From Vampirovibrionales bacterium (GTDB lineage Bacteria > Cyanobacteriota > Vampirovibrionia > Vampirovibrionales > Vampirovibrionaceae), in contig JAJCZA010000023.1 in assembly GCA_029262635.1 (NCBI GenBank), forward strand, positions 62,001-126,000: 64,000 bases of DNA, given 5' to 3'. Below the pieces are notes generated by a model. That model made no database searches, was not told the origin of the DNA, and was given only the letters and a program-made list of their open reading frames with translations. Below, piece by piece: positions 52,655 through 61,263 of the stretch. Position 1 is the stretch's first letter. Every line of letters begins with the position of its first letter. A program made the translations under genes and the position numbers.

Positions 52655-53629
52655 ATGATGCCTGCTATTATTTTTATTCTGCGTGTTACGGCCTTGCTTC
52701 TATTAGGCTTTAGTATGGCTGGCTTTTGGGGGGGTTGGAGCTCACTGTTTGATTTGGCTTGTCACTTTCGGGTGCAATACACCATTATTGCAAGCATACT
52801 TCTACTCATGGCCGTTGCGAGCAAGCAATGGCTCGTCGCAGGTATCGCAGGAGTCTGCCTTTTAACCAATGGGTTTGTTATTTCGCCTTATTATAAGCCT
52901 CAGAACGCTAACGAGATGAATGTGAGCCGGTTGTCACCTCCAATTTCCTTGCTTCATCTAAATGTGCTTAAAGTGAATTCAGGAAAAGCAAGCGTTCTAC
53001 GCCTGATTCAGGAAAAAAAACCCGACTTGGTTTCTCTGCTGGAGGTCGATAAAAATTGGATTGATAGACTAAACCCTGTGTTAAACGATTACCCTTATCA
53101 ATTGGCTCAACCTCAGGATGATAATTTTGGCATTGCTTTATATAGTAAAATTCCACTGAAGAATATGTCCGTTATCTATTTCGGCAAGGATTTTCATCAG
53201 CGTTATTTCCCTTCGATTTATGCTGAAAGCAAGGATGAGCGACTGAGTATTCTGGTAACCCACCCCTTGCCACCGATCTCTGGATTTGAGGTGAGAAACA
53301 CCCAACTTCGAGAAATCGCAAAGGCACGGACGGAGTGGTATGACAATGCGCTTGTGGTTGGGGATCTGAACATTACCCCGTGGTCGGTCTTTTTTCAGCG
53401 TTTCTTATCAGAAAGCGACCTTCGGGATTCTCAGAAGGGGTTTGGAATCCAGCCTTCATGGCCAACAGCTTATCCGTTGTTGGGAATCCCCATTGATCAC
53501 GTGTTGGTAAGCCCGAAAATTCAGGTAACGAAACGGGAAACAGGGCCGTTTGTCGGATCCGATCATTTGCCGGTTTACGTGGAACTTCGACTTCCGGCAG
53601 ACGGTCAATCTGAGATTCAGGTAGAATAG
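52655..53629 (+). CDS. membrane-anchored EEP protein, paralogue 2 of 4
   Basis: This encodes 324 residues (two adjacent ATGs at 52655 and 52658). The layout is the same as paralogue 1: helices near the start (SLFDLACHFRVQY is shared by all four as a linker), then SLLHLNVLKVN, LVSLLEVDKNW, VTHPLPPIS, VVGDLNITPWS, PIDHVLVSP and FVGSDHLPVYVEL. The key residues are intact. It lies seven bases after paralogue 1. Confidence 0.88.
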   Translation: MMPAIIFILRVTALLLLGFSMAGFWGGWSSLFDLACHFRVQYTIIASILLLMAVASKQWLVAGIAGVCLLTNGFVISPYYKPQNANEMNVSRLSPPISLLHLNVLKVNSGKASVLRLIQEKKPDLVSLLEVDKNWIDRLNPVLNDYPYQLAQPQDDNFGIALYSKIPLKNMSVIYFGKDFHQRYFPSIYAESKDERLSILVTHPLPPISGFEVRNTQLREIAKARTEWYDNALVVGDLNITPWSVFFQRFLSESDLRDSQKGFGIQPSWPTAYPLLGIPIDHVLVSPKIQVTKRETGPFVGSDHLPVYVELRLPADGQSEIQVE

Positions 53630-53673
53630 TAAGATTCGGTTGTCTTCGCTAAAACGGAAGGAGTTTGAATTCC

Positions 53674-54408
53674 ATGAAACACGCCCGGCAAGTTATTTAT
53701 AAGGCGTTGCGATGGCTATTGATGATTGCTCTTGTGGTGTGCGGCGTTAGTGGAATAGGAAACCAAGAGCGAGCCAACGCGAAATCCATGGGATTGAATC
53801 CGCTGTTCGACACTGAAGCACCTCAGGGGTTCAAGGTATTGCAGCGGGGAAGTGTCCCCAAGGCAACGGGTAAAAAAGGCCGCTATCTGCTGATGACGAA
53901 TCCGAAGACCAAAACCATGGCACTGGTTATAGAAGTAATTCCCCGAGATGTGATCCAGCCGAAGCCGGGTACCTCACTGAATACCCACGACTTGAGCCAA
54001 CTGACAGAATATTTGCTGAAACAATTTGTGGGGTTGGGCGATTTTAAAATCAATGTGGAAAAAGATCGCTGGCTTCGGCTGGAAGGCGATCCTTTTTTTC
54101 ATACCCAATGGCTTCGAATTAAATTCAAGGACGGCTTTGAAGAAGCGGACACAGTGATTCGTTTGCATTACCCTCAAGGGCGCCAAACCATTCTATTGAT
54201 GGGGCGACCGGCGACTGGTGGGTATGATGATTGCCCCACGCTTCGCAAAGATTATTTTATGCTAGAAAACCAGAGCATCGATTTAATTCAAACGTATCAC
54301 TTGGAAAAGGACGCTTTCGGGGACATCGAATTTAATAGGCTAAGCCATTACCTGGGAAACCTGTTTAAGAGTCACCTGAAAAAGAACTGCTTTGTTGATG
54401 AAAGATAA
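53674..54408 (+). CDS. membrane or secreted protein of unknown function within the EEP array
   Basis: This encodes 244 residues from the ATG at 53674 (AGGAG 11 bases upstream; TTG at 53665 is an alternative). A hydrophobic N-terminus (about 13-30) is followed by DTEAPQGFKVLQRG and a mixed beta sequence (LLMTNPKTKTMALVIEV). This start resembles the AGATSAIFGETAPEGYMAMF part of the gene at 56495. It sits between EEP paralogues 2 and 3 and overlaps paralogue 3 by 11 bases, so it is likely part of the same operon and function. Confidence 0.7.
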   Translation: MKHARQVIYKALRWLLMIALVVCGVSGIGNQERANAKSMGLNPLFDTEAPQGFKVLQRGSVPKATGKKGRYLLMTNPKTKTMALVIEVIPRDVIQPKPGTSLNTHDLSQLTEYLLKQFVGLGDFKINVEKDRWLRLEGDPFFHTQWLRIKFKDGFEEADTVIRLHYPQGRQTILLMGRPATGGYDDCPTLRKDYFMLENQSIDLIQTYHLEKDAFGDIEFNRLSHYLGNLFKSHLKKNCFVDER

Positions 54409-55432
54409 AACGGTTAATACCCATAAAAATAGTTATTCCGGTAGAAAAAGGTTAAATTTTCTTTTTATAAGCTTTTTGGCAGTTCCGTTTTTTATGGCGG
54501 CTCTACTTAGTGTGTTGTCTTTTTTAGGGGAGCGACACTGGCTGTTTGATTTAACCGCCCATGGACGATTGCAGTACTTTCTTTTTTTTCTGTTAGCTTT
54601 TGGTGTTTGTATCGCCTTACGGAAAAAAACGGGGGTGGCTATTTCACTGGCCTTTCTTGTAGCGCATGGCATGACAATTTTACCGTTTTACTGGCCCATG
54701 GCCGAAGAAAAAGCGCTGGGAGATCAGCCGTCGATTAAAATTCTGCAGGCTAATCTCTGGGGGAGGGCCGGACGTTTGCCCTGTCAGAATTTGCTGATAC
54801 AAACTCAAGAAAAACAGCCGGACGTATTAACGTTAGAAGAACTCTCGCCCGCCTGTCATCAAGTGCTCATTGAAGCCGGAATTGAGCAAAAATATCCTTA
54901 TGCCCAGCACATTGAAGCCACTCGAATTTCTTTGTACAGCAGAATTCCTCTGAACGCCTCTCGGATTCAATTTGTCCATGCAGGCAACGGCTCATCGATT
55001 ATTGCTGAATTAAACTTAGGAAAGCGGCCTATTTTATTGCTTATGGCCCACACCACCCGCCCCATAAACGCTGCGTCAGATCAAAACCAGAAACAGCATT
55101 TTAAAGAAATGGCAGACATTATTCAGCATCAACGTTTACCTGTGATTGTAGTGGGGGATCTCAATACCACGCCCTGGTCGGTGGTGTATCGACACTTTAT
55201 GACGAAAACAAGCTTGGTAGACACACAAAAGGGTCGAGGGCTTCAACTCTCTTGGCCTGCGACATATCATGTTCCACCCATTCATTTACTGCCGTGTTTG
55301 TTTGGTATTGATCATGCACTGGTCAGCCATGATTTCTATGTCAAACAGCGCGAGCTGGGTCAACGCATCGGATCGGATCATCTGCCCCTGTTTATTGAGT
55401 TGACTCTGGATGCAGAGGCGGGCAAGGGGTAA
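54398..55432 (+). CDS. membrane-anchored EEP protein, paralogue 3 of 4
   Basis: This encodes 344 residues from the ATG at 54398 (two in-frame TTGs precede it). It has hydrophobic helices at about 18-40 and 51-82, then KILQANLWGRA, VLTLEELSPAC, LMAHTTRPI, VVGDLNTTPWS, GIDHALVSHDF and RIGSDHLPLFIEL. It keeps the Asn, Glu, His, Asp and His catalytic residues. It diverges more than the others around the His loop. Confidence 0.87.
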   Translation: MKDKTVNTHKNSYSGRKRLNFLFISFLAVPFFMAALLSVLSFLGERHWLFDLTAHGRLQYFLFFLLAFGVCIALRKKTGVAISLAFLVAHGMTILPFYWPMAEEKALGDQPSIKILQANLWGRAGRLPCQNLLIQTQEKQPDVLTLEELSPACHQVLIEAGIEQKYPYAQHIEATRISLYSRIPLNASRIQFVHAGNGSSIIAELNLGKRPILLLMAHTTRPINAASDQNQKQHFKEMADIIQHQRLPVIVVGDLNTTPWSVVYRHFMTKTSLVDTQKGRGLQLSWPATYHVPPIHLLPCLFGIDHALVSHDFYVKQRELGQRIGSDHLPLFIELTLDAEAGKG

Positions 55433-55452
55433 AATCCCGGTATAATAAAGGA

Positions 55453-56451
55453 ATGCTCATTCAATTTCCCTCTGGAATTTCAACCCGAATCAACGCATGG
55501 CTGACCCATAAACGGGTCCGCTTGTTGGTCAAGGTCATGTTAGTTTTGATTTGTGTAATGACCTGTACCGGTTTTACAGGGCATTGGAGCTGGGTGCTGG
55601 ATTTAACCAGCCATTTTCGCTTGCAATATATGATGGTTCAGGTACTCTTTGCCGGGCTTTTTATTTTTATGCGACGACCACTTTGGCTACTAACCATGCT
55701 GATTTTTTCGATAATTAACGTGGTTCAAATTTTACCCTTTTATGTACCCCCACCTAAAATACGTGCTCACGGACAGTCCATTCAAGTTTTGCATTTGAAT
55801 GTGTTTCGTTTTAATGGGGAGCATCAGCGGGTTCTGAATTATATTGAAAAGACCCATCCGGATTTTATATCCCTAGCCGAGTTTGATGCAAACTGGATTA
55901 AGGCGACCCAAGATTCGGCCGTCTTAAAGCAGTTTCCCTATCATCAGATAGATGCTACTTCCCGCCTGGCCTTATTTAGCCGTTATCCTTTGAAGCAACT
56001 GGACTTTATTCCCGTGGCGCCCGGACAAAGCGAAGGACGGGACGCCTTGATTATCGCCCGGTTTGAGCTGGACGACGAATTAGTCGCTCTCGCTTTAATG
56101 CATCCAAAGCCACCGATTCTGCCGTATTTGGTTCAACGACAACAGGCCCATTTAACAGAACTAAAAACACGTTTACCCACCTTTCCCAAACGGTTTATTT
56201 TACTGGGTGACTTTAACATGACCTCTTGGTCGGCTGTGTTTCATCGCCTAACTCATGACATGGGTGTTCGAGATACTCGTTTAGGACTTGGTTTACAGCT
56301 ATCCTGGCCGGTTCATTCGCCGTTGATGATGCTACCGATCGATCATGCCTTGGTGACGGAGGGTTGGGTTGTTCTTTCACGACACACAGGTGAGTGGGTT
56401 GGCTCGGATCATTTACCTGTACATCTGACATTAGCGTTAAATAAGGTATAA
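55453..56451 (+). CDS. membrane-anchored EEP protein, paralogue 4 of 4
   Basis: This encodes 332 residues. Helices at about 26-45, 53-72 and 76-97 precede QVLHLNVFRFN, ISLAEFDANW, ALMHPKPPIL, LLGDFNMTSWS, PIDHALV and WVGSDHLPVHLTL. It uses Phe and Ser in the Asp loop (DFNMTS) where the others have Leu and Pro. Catalytic residues are otherwise intact. It is the last EEP gene; the accessory gene at 56495 follows. Confidence 0.87.
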   Translation: MLIQFPSGISTRINAWLTHKRVRLLVKVMLVLICVMTCTGFTGHWSWVLDLTSHFRLQYMMVQVLFAGLFIFMRRPLWLLTMLIFSIINVVQILPFYVPPPKIRAHGQSIQVLHLNVFRFNGEHQRVLNYIEKTHPDFISLAEFDANWIKATQDSAVLKQFPYHQIDATSRLALFSRYPLKQLDFIPVAPGQSEGRDALIIARFELDDELVALALMHPKPPILPYLVQRQQAHLTELKTRLPTFPKRFILLGDFNMTSWSAVFHRLTHDMGVRDTRLGLGLQLSWPVHSPLMMLPIDHALVTEGWVVLSRHTGEWVGSDHLPVHLTLALNKV

Positions 56452-56494
56452 TGGCTTTAATTCGTCTTTGTTTTAAATAGGGTGGACTAAAATA

Positions 56495-57154
56495 ATGGAT
56501 AAAAAGTGGCTTATTGGCTGTGGCGGCTGTTTGGGTGTTGTTTTAGTGATTGTTGTTGCCGTTGCCGGGTTAGGATACTGGGGAGTTGATACACTGGTTA
56601 AAGGCTCAGCGGGCGCAACAAGTGCGATTTTTGGTGAGACCGCGCCAGAAGGCTACATGGCGATGTTTGGAATGAAAGATGACACGGGTGAAGGAACAAC
56701 CATGGTGATGATGGTAGGGCCTGATTCAGGAAACGTACTGATCGGACTGGAGACACCTGCCGACAAAACTGAAATGGAGGCGTTTCAGTCAGGCGATCCG
56801 GAAAAGCTAAAACCCTTAATTAACAAGGCACTATCGAATGGCGGCGATAGCGTGGATAACCTGCAAACCTTAGGAATGGACACACTCAACACAACGGCAG
56901 GTAATGTTTTGGCTATTCGTTTAAGCGCAACAAGCAATAGCGGAAAAACGACACCGGCGCTGGTCAGTTTATTGCCTTTGCAAAATAGTCGACTGAAACT
57001 CGCTATTTTGATCAATGGCAACACACGCTCTTCGAGAAGTGACGCCTTGTTTGAAGAAGATTTTGAGTTGATGCTTCGGGACATGACAGACTTGATTAAC
57101 GGAACCGATATCGCTCAAAATATTATTCCCCTAACGGCCTCGATAGAAGACTAG
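56495..57154 (+). CDS. membrane protein with N-terminal CGGC motif, accessory to the EEP array
   Basis: This encodes 219 residues. The N-terminal GCGGCLGVVLVIVVAVAG is a helix with two Cys, commonly seen in small anchored proteins. GETAPEGYMAMFGMKDD resembles the start of the unknown gene at 53674. The remainder is a hydrophilic domain with DTLNTTAGNVLAIRL. AGGGTGG lies upstream of the ATG. Convergent with uvrA. Confidence 0.65.
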   Translation: MDKKWLIGCGGCLGVVLVIVVAVAGLGYWGVDTLVKGSAGATSAIFGETAPEGYMAMFGMKDDTGEGTTMVMMVGPDSGNVLIGLETPADKTEMEAFQSGDPEKLKPLINKALSNGGDSVDNLQTLGMDTLNTTAGNVLAIRLSATSNSGKTTPALVSLLPLQNSRLKLAILINGNTRSSRSDALFEEDFELMLRDMTDLINGTDIAQNIIPLTASIED

Positions 57155-57193
57155 GGAGCTAAAAGAAACTCTGACCACGACACCGGTTATTTT

Positions 57194-60091
57194 TTAAAGC
57201 GCTAAAACCGTTTTTAAAAAGTGTCCGGTGTAAGAGTGGGTTACATTGGCGACTTCTTCCGGCGTACCTTCCGCCACAATATAACCGCCTGCTTCGCCCC
57301 CTTCAGGGCCCATGTCAATCAGGTGATCAGCAACCTTAATAAGATCCAGGTTATGTTCAATGACAATCACGGTGTTACCTTGTTCCACCAGTCGATTCAG
57401 GATCAGAATCAGGTTTTCCAGATCCTTCCAATGCAGTCCCACCGTGGGTTCATCCAGAAGGTACAGGGTTTTACCCGTGTTTCGTTTCATGAATTCCGTG
57501 GCCAGTTTCAGGCGTTGAGCTTCGCCTCCAGACAGAGTCGTGGCCGGTTGCCCCAGCGTAATATACTCAAGTCCGACGTCACGTAGAGTGTTGAGATGAC
57601 GATAAATTTTTTGTTGCGCCTGAAAATAGTCACAGGCCTCTTCAACCGTCATGGCTAGCACATCGGCAATATTTTTTTCCCGGTACTTCACATCCAACGT
57701 GTCCGGGTTATAACGTTTGCCCTCGCATTGGTCACAATGGATATGTACGTCCGGCAAAAAATTCATTTCGAGAGTTTTGTAACCCGCACCGGCACATTCA
57801 GCGCATCGTCCAACCTTGACATTAAAGCTAAACCGCCCTGCGTTATAACCTCGGATTTTCGCGTCCTCTGTCGAGGCAAAAACCTTACGGATATCGTCAA
57901 AAATGCCCGTATAGGTGATAGGGTTACTTCGTGGAGAACGACCGATGGGCTTTTGGTCGATGTGGATAAATTTATCAATATGCTCTAACCCCTCAAGGGA
58001 CTGAACACCCTGAGGCTTGGCGAGGTGTTTACGAAAATGGTAGCGTAACGCGTTATAAAGCAAACCAAACACGAGGGTGGATTTACCAGAACCGCTCAAG
58101 CCTGTTACGCAAATTAGCTTGCCAAGCGGGAAGTGGACATCCATTCCCTTTAAGTTGTGCTGGGTTACTTTCCGAAGGGTTAGGTTGTTTCCACTTCCAG
58201 AGCGCCTTTGGGTGGGGCAAACAATTTTTTGCTGGCCGGATAAGTAATGGCCGGTGAGCGAAGACGGGTTTTTCTCAATCTGCTGAACCGTGCCTTCCGC
58301 AACAACATGTCCACCATGAACACCCGCACCCGGACCAATATCCACCACCCAATCAGCCGCCCGAATCGTCTCTTCATCGTGTTCCACCACAATCAACGAA
58401 TTTCCGATGTCTCGAAGGCGGCACAAGGTTTGGATAAGTTGTCGGTTGTTATGCTGATGCAAGCCAATACTGGGCTCATCCAAAACATACAAAATGCCTG
58501 ATAAACCTGCGCCCAATTGAGTGGCGAGTCGAATGCGCTGAGATTCACCGCCGGAAAGAGTATTAGAGGACCGAGATAGGCTCAGGTAGCCTAACCCAAC
58601 ATCCAGTAGAAATCGAAGACGGCTTTGGGTTTCTGATAGGGCTTGCTGACCGACAGTTTTCTGAAAATCTGTCAGGGTGTCAGGCAATTGTTCAATAAAG
58701 GGTAAAGCGTCAGCAAGCGGAAGTCGAGTCAGTTCATCAATGTTCTTGCCGCCCAGTTTGACGCTAAGAGGTAAGGGCTTTAGCCGACTGCCCTGGCAGA
58801 TGACGCAAGTTTTTTCCTGCATAAACGTCTGAATATAGTTTTTCGTGGCGTCACTTCCATACAAGTAACGACGACGGAGGATGTTGATAATGCCATCAAA
58901 ATCCGAGACGAAATCAAACCAGTCGTAGTCGTCCTCTGATTCGCTTAGAATAACCTCATCCTGTATACCGTCTTCCAGCAAGATTTTTCCTTCCTCTGGA
59001 CGCTCACCATGAAGCAGTAACCGGCGTTCTGCTTCGTTAAGCTGGGTATAGGGGGTTTCGATGCGCACCCCAAATTTTTTGGCCAGTTTTCGCAGGAAAG
59101 CTTGATAATAGCGTCCTGTTGATTTCTCGAAGGGGGCAATAGCGCCTTCCACCAAGGTTTTATTGGGATTAGGAATGAGCAAGGCTTCGGCAATCTCATA
59201 CTGAATCCCCAGTCCTTCGCAGTCAGGGCAAGCGCCATAGGGTGAGTTAAAACTGAACATCCGGGGTGCCATTTCATCCAGTCCTATGGCGTCAGAGCCG
59301 CCCAACTCATGGCCGTTAGGGCAGGCAAGATGGCTCGAAAAGAACTGTTCATAAGGCTCCTCTCCCAAACGCTGGACAATCACATAGCCATCCGAACGTT
59401 TAATAGCAGACTGAACGGCTTCCCCCAGACGGTTGCGTACCAAGTCGTCATGACGCAGGATAATGCGATCCATGACCACATCAATTTTATGGACTTTGTT
59501 CCGCTCCAGCCGAAAATCGTCTTCCAACTCTTCAAGAAGGTGAATTTCGCCGTCAATGCGTACCCGAACAAAGCCTTCTTTTCGAAATTGCTGAAACAGG
59601 GCATTATAATCGCCTTTCCGTCCCCGAACCACAGGCGAAAGGATTTGCAGTTTGCTTTTTTCCTCCCATGCCCAAATCCGTTCCACAATGCGCTCTGCTG
59701 ACTGAGCGGTGACCTCCGCATGACAGACCGGACAATGGGCAATACCAATTCGTGCATAAAGTACCCGAAGAAAGTCATAAATCTCGGTGACGGTGCCGAC
59801 TGTTGAGCGAGGACTTCGGCTAGCAGTTTTTTGATCAATGGAAATAGCCGGGGACAGACCGTCGATGGCCTCGACTTCAGGCTTTTCAAACTGTCCGATA
59901 AACTGCCGGGCATAGGAGCTCAAGCTTTCCACATAGCGACGCTGACCTTCCGCAAAAATGGTATCGAACGCTAAAGACGACTTGCCTGAGCCGGAAACAC
60001 CCGTAAAGACAATCAGTTTATCTCGTGGCAAGGTTAGGCTGACGTGATCCAGATTGTGCTTATTGGCGTTATAAACAAGAATTTCTTCCAC
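57194..60091 (-). CDS. uvrA: excinuclease ABC subunit A
   Basis: UvrA is the damage-recognition ATPase of nucleotide excision repair. It has two ABC cassettes: GVSGSGKSSLAFDTIF and GLSGSGKSTLVFGLLY are the Walker A sites, and TLSGGESQRIRLATQ and TLSGGEAQRLKLATE are the signature sequences. The second zinc finger is CAECAGAGYKT with CDQCEGKRYN. The first finger reads CPNGHEL and CPDCEGLG, a C-x3-H in place of the usual C-x2-C. The 965-residue length is normal. Translation starts at a GTG. Confidence 0.97.
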   Translation of the reverse strand: MEEILVYNANKHNLDHVSLTLPRDKLIVFTGVSGSGKSSLAFDTIFAEGQRRYVESLSSYARQFIGQFEKPEVEAIDGLSPAISIDQKTASRSPRSTVGTVTEIYDFLRVLYARIGIAHCPVCHAEVTAQSAERIVERIWAWEEKSKLQILSPVVRGRKGDYNALFQQFRKEGFVRVRIDGEIHLLEELEDDFRLERNKVHKIDVVMDRIILRHDDLVRNRLGEAVQSAIKRSDGYVIVQRLGEEPYEQFFSSHLACPNGHELGGSDAIGLDEMAPRMFSFNSPYGACPDCEGLGIQYEIAEALLIPNPNKTLVEGAIAPFEKSTGRYYQAFLRKLAKKFGVRIETPYTQLNEAERRLLLHGERPEEGKILLEDGIQDEVILSESEDDYDWFDFVSDFDGIINILRRRYLYGSDATKNYIQTFMQEKTCVICQGSRLKPLPLSVKLGGKNIDELTRLPLADALPFIEQLPDTLTDFQKTVGQQALSETQSRLRFLLDVGLGYLSLSRSSNTLSGGESQRIRLATQLGAGLSGILYVLDEPSIGLHQHNNRQLIQTLCRLRDIGNSLIVVEHDEETIRAADWVVDIGPGAGVHGGHVVAEGTVQQIEKNPSSLTGHYLSGQQKIVCPTQRRSGSGNNLTLRKVTQHNLKGMDVHFPLGKLICVTGLSGSGKSTLVFGLLYNALRYHFRKHLAKPQGVQSLEGLEHIDKFIHIDQKPIGRSPRSNPITYTGIFDDIRKVFASTEDAKIRGYNAGRFSFNVKVGRCAECAGAGYKTLEMNFLPDVHIHCDQCEGKRYNPDTLDVKYREKNIADVLAMTVEEACDYFQAQQKIYRHLNTLRDVGLEYITLGQPATTLSGGEAQRLKLATEFMKRNTGKTLYLLDEPTVGLHWKDLENLILILNRLVEQGNTVIVIEHNLDLIKVADHLIDMGPEGGEAGGYIVAEGTPEEVANVTHSYTGHFLKTVLAL

Positions 60092-60330
60092 AGCGAGGCT
60101 TTCTAATCGTTGTTACAGGCTGGCTCGTGCTTTTTTTGTCATTCTGATTACCCTAATCAATACCACATTTAAGGGTGATTGCATTCAAGTTTTGCCCAAA
60201 TCTTACGATAACAACTAAAGACGCCAAAATAAAGTTTTTACCAAAGGCTGTGGCGTTAGAAGGAATTGGAAAAAGAAACCGGAATCTCACCCTAGAGTCG
60301 GTTGGAAAAAATCAAGATGGAAAGGATACG

Positions 60331-61239
60331 ATGAGTTTGTTTGATGCTCATTTAAACTCTCAGGAGGCCAGTTCTCAGGAACAAGACACGACTCCAAAAC
60401 GCTCGAAGGAGGCGTTTTTTAAAAATGCTGTTGAAGGCGATGATCCAGCAAGCCCTGTGGACGGACACTTATCGTTGCGTTCGTATATTAAAGAACATAT
60501 CCAGCGCCAGATGGATAGCGACCCTACTAGTGAATCCCGGATTATTCAAGAAAAAAATAAGTTTCACCTTTATCAACCCCCTGTCTTCGATCGAGAATTA
60601 GCCGAAAACCCGTCGTTCGGCCAACAGTTATATGGATTAGACACAGAGCTTAGCTCGGGTATTGAACAATATCTGCCCACGCCAGCGGTTCGTTTACGTA
60701 TTATTAAAGAGCGCTTGAATGGGGAAATTGCAACCCTTGAGGAGCACCTGGAGCAATATCGCGCCATTAAAAAACCATCGTTGAAAGTGGTGGAAAAAAT
60801 TGGACACCTGCAGGCCAAATTAGGTACGTTGCGACACCATGAACAAAAAGTGGACTTAGAACTAATAGCCCTGTTTCATCAGCGTTCATCGTTCTTTCAA
60901 GTGGCAAATACATTTCGGAAGGTTAAAAACCAACTGGATAATACAGCAGAAACGTTACTGCCAGAATTCTCCATAGCCAAGCTATTCTCTAAAATCGACC
61001 CCCTTCGAGAGGAGATGGATGCTTTGAACCTGGAACTCCAAGATTTAACAGCCTTACTGCAAGAACAAATGAAACGCCGAAACATGAACGTAAGTGAAGT
61101 AAGCGATGTTGTTAATCAGTATGATCATACGATTCAGAAAATTGACCGCTTGACCCAACAACTGATGGAACGGAAAAGCTGGTGGAAACGGCTGAACGAC
61201 AGGCTTCAACAAATCTACCGAACAATTTATACCGGGTGA
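60331..61239 (+). CDS. coiled-coil cytoplasmic protein of unknown function
   Basis: This encodes 302 residues from the ATG at 60331 (AAAGGA five to nine bases upstream); the frame is open to 60175. The N-terminal ~130 residues are polar. From about residue 115, long helices predict a coiled coil (ERLNGEIATLEEHLEQYRAI, KIDRLTQQLMERKSWWKRL). No transmembrane segment. The gene is convergent with the TPR gene and divergent from uvrA. Function unknown. Confidence 0.7.
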   Translation: MSLFDAHLNSQEASSQEQDTTPKRSKEAFFKNAVEGDDPASPVDGHLSLRSYIKEHIQRQMDSDPTSESRIIQEKNKFHLYQPPVFDRELAENPSFGQQLYGLDTELSSGIEQYLPTPAVRLRIIKERLNGEIATLEEHLEQYRAIKKPSLKVVEKIGHLQAKLGTLRHHEQKVDLELIALFHQRSSFFQVANTFRKVKNQLDNTAETLLPEFSIAKLFSKIDPLREEMDALNLELQDLTALLQEQMKRRNMNVSEVSDVVNQYDHTIQKIDRLTQQLMERKSWWKRLNDRLQQIYRTIYTG

Positions 61240-61263
61240 TGACACCAGTAAACAAAGATTCTA

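Noticed and set aside
55441-55446. TATAAT directly before EEP paralogue 4 as a promoter
   Set aside because: It is only seven bases from the ATG and there is no -35; it is more likely a chance sequence upstream of the AAAGGA ribosome site.
59380-59913. 177-codon minus-strand frame inside uvrA
   Set aside because: It is an alternative frame of uvrA, whose own frame carries all family motifs without interruption.
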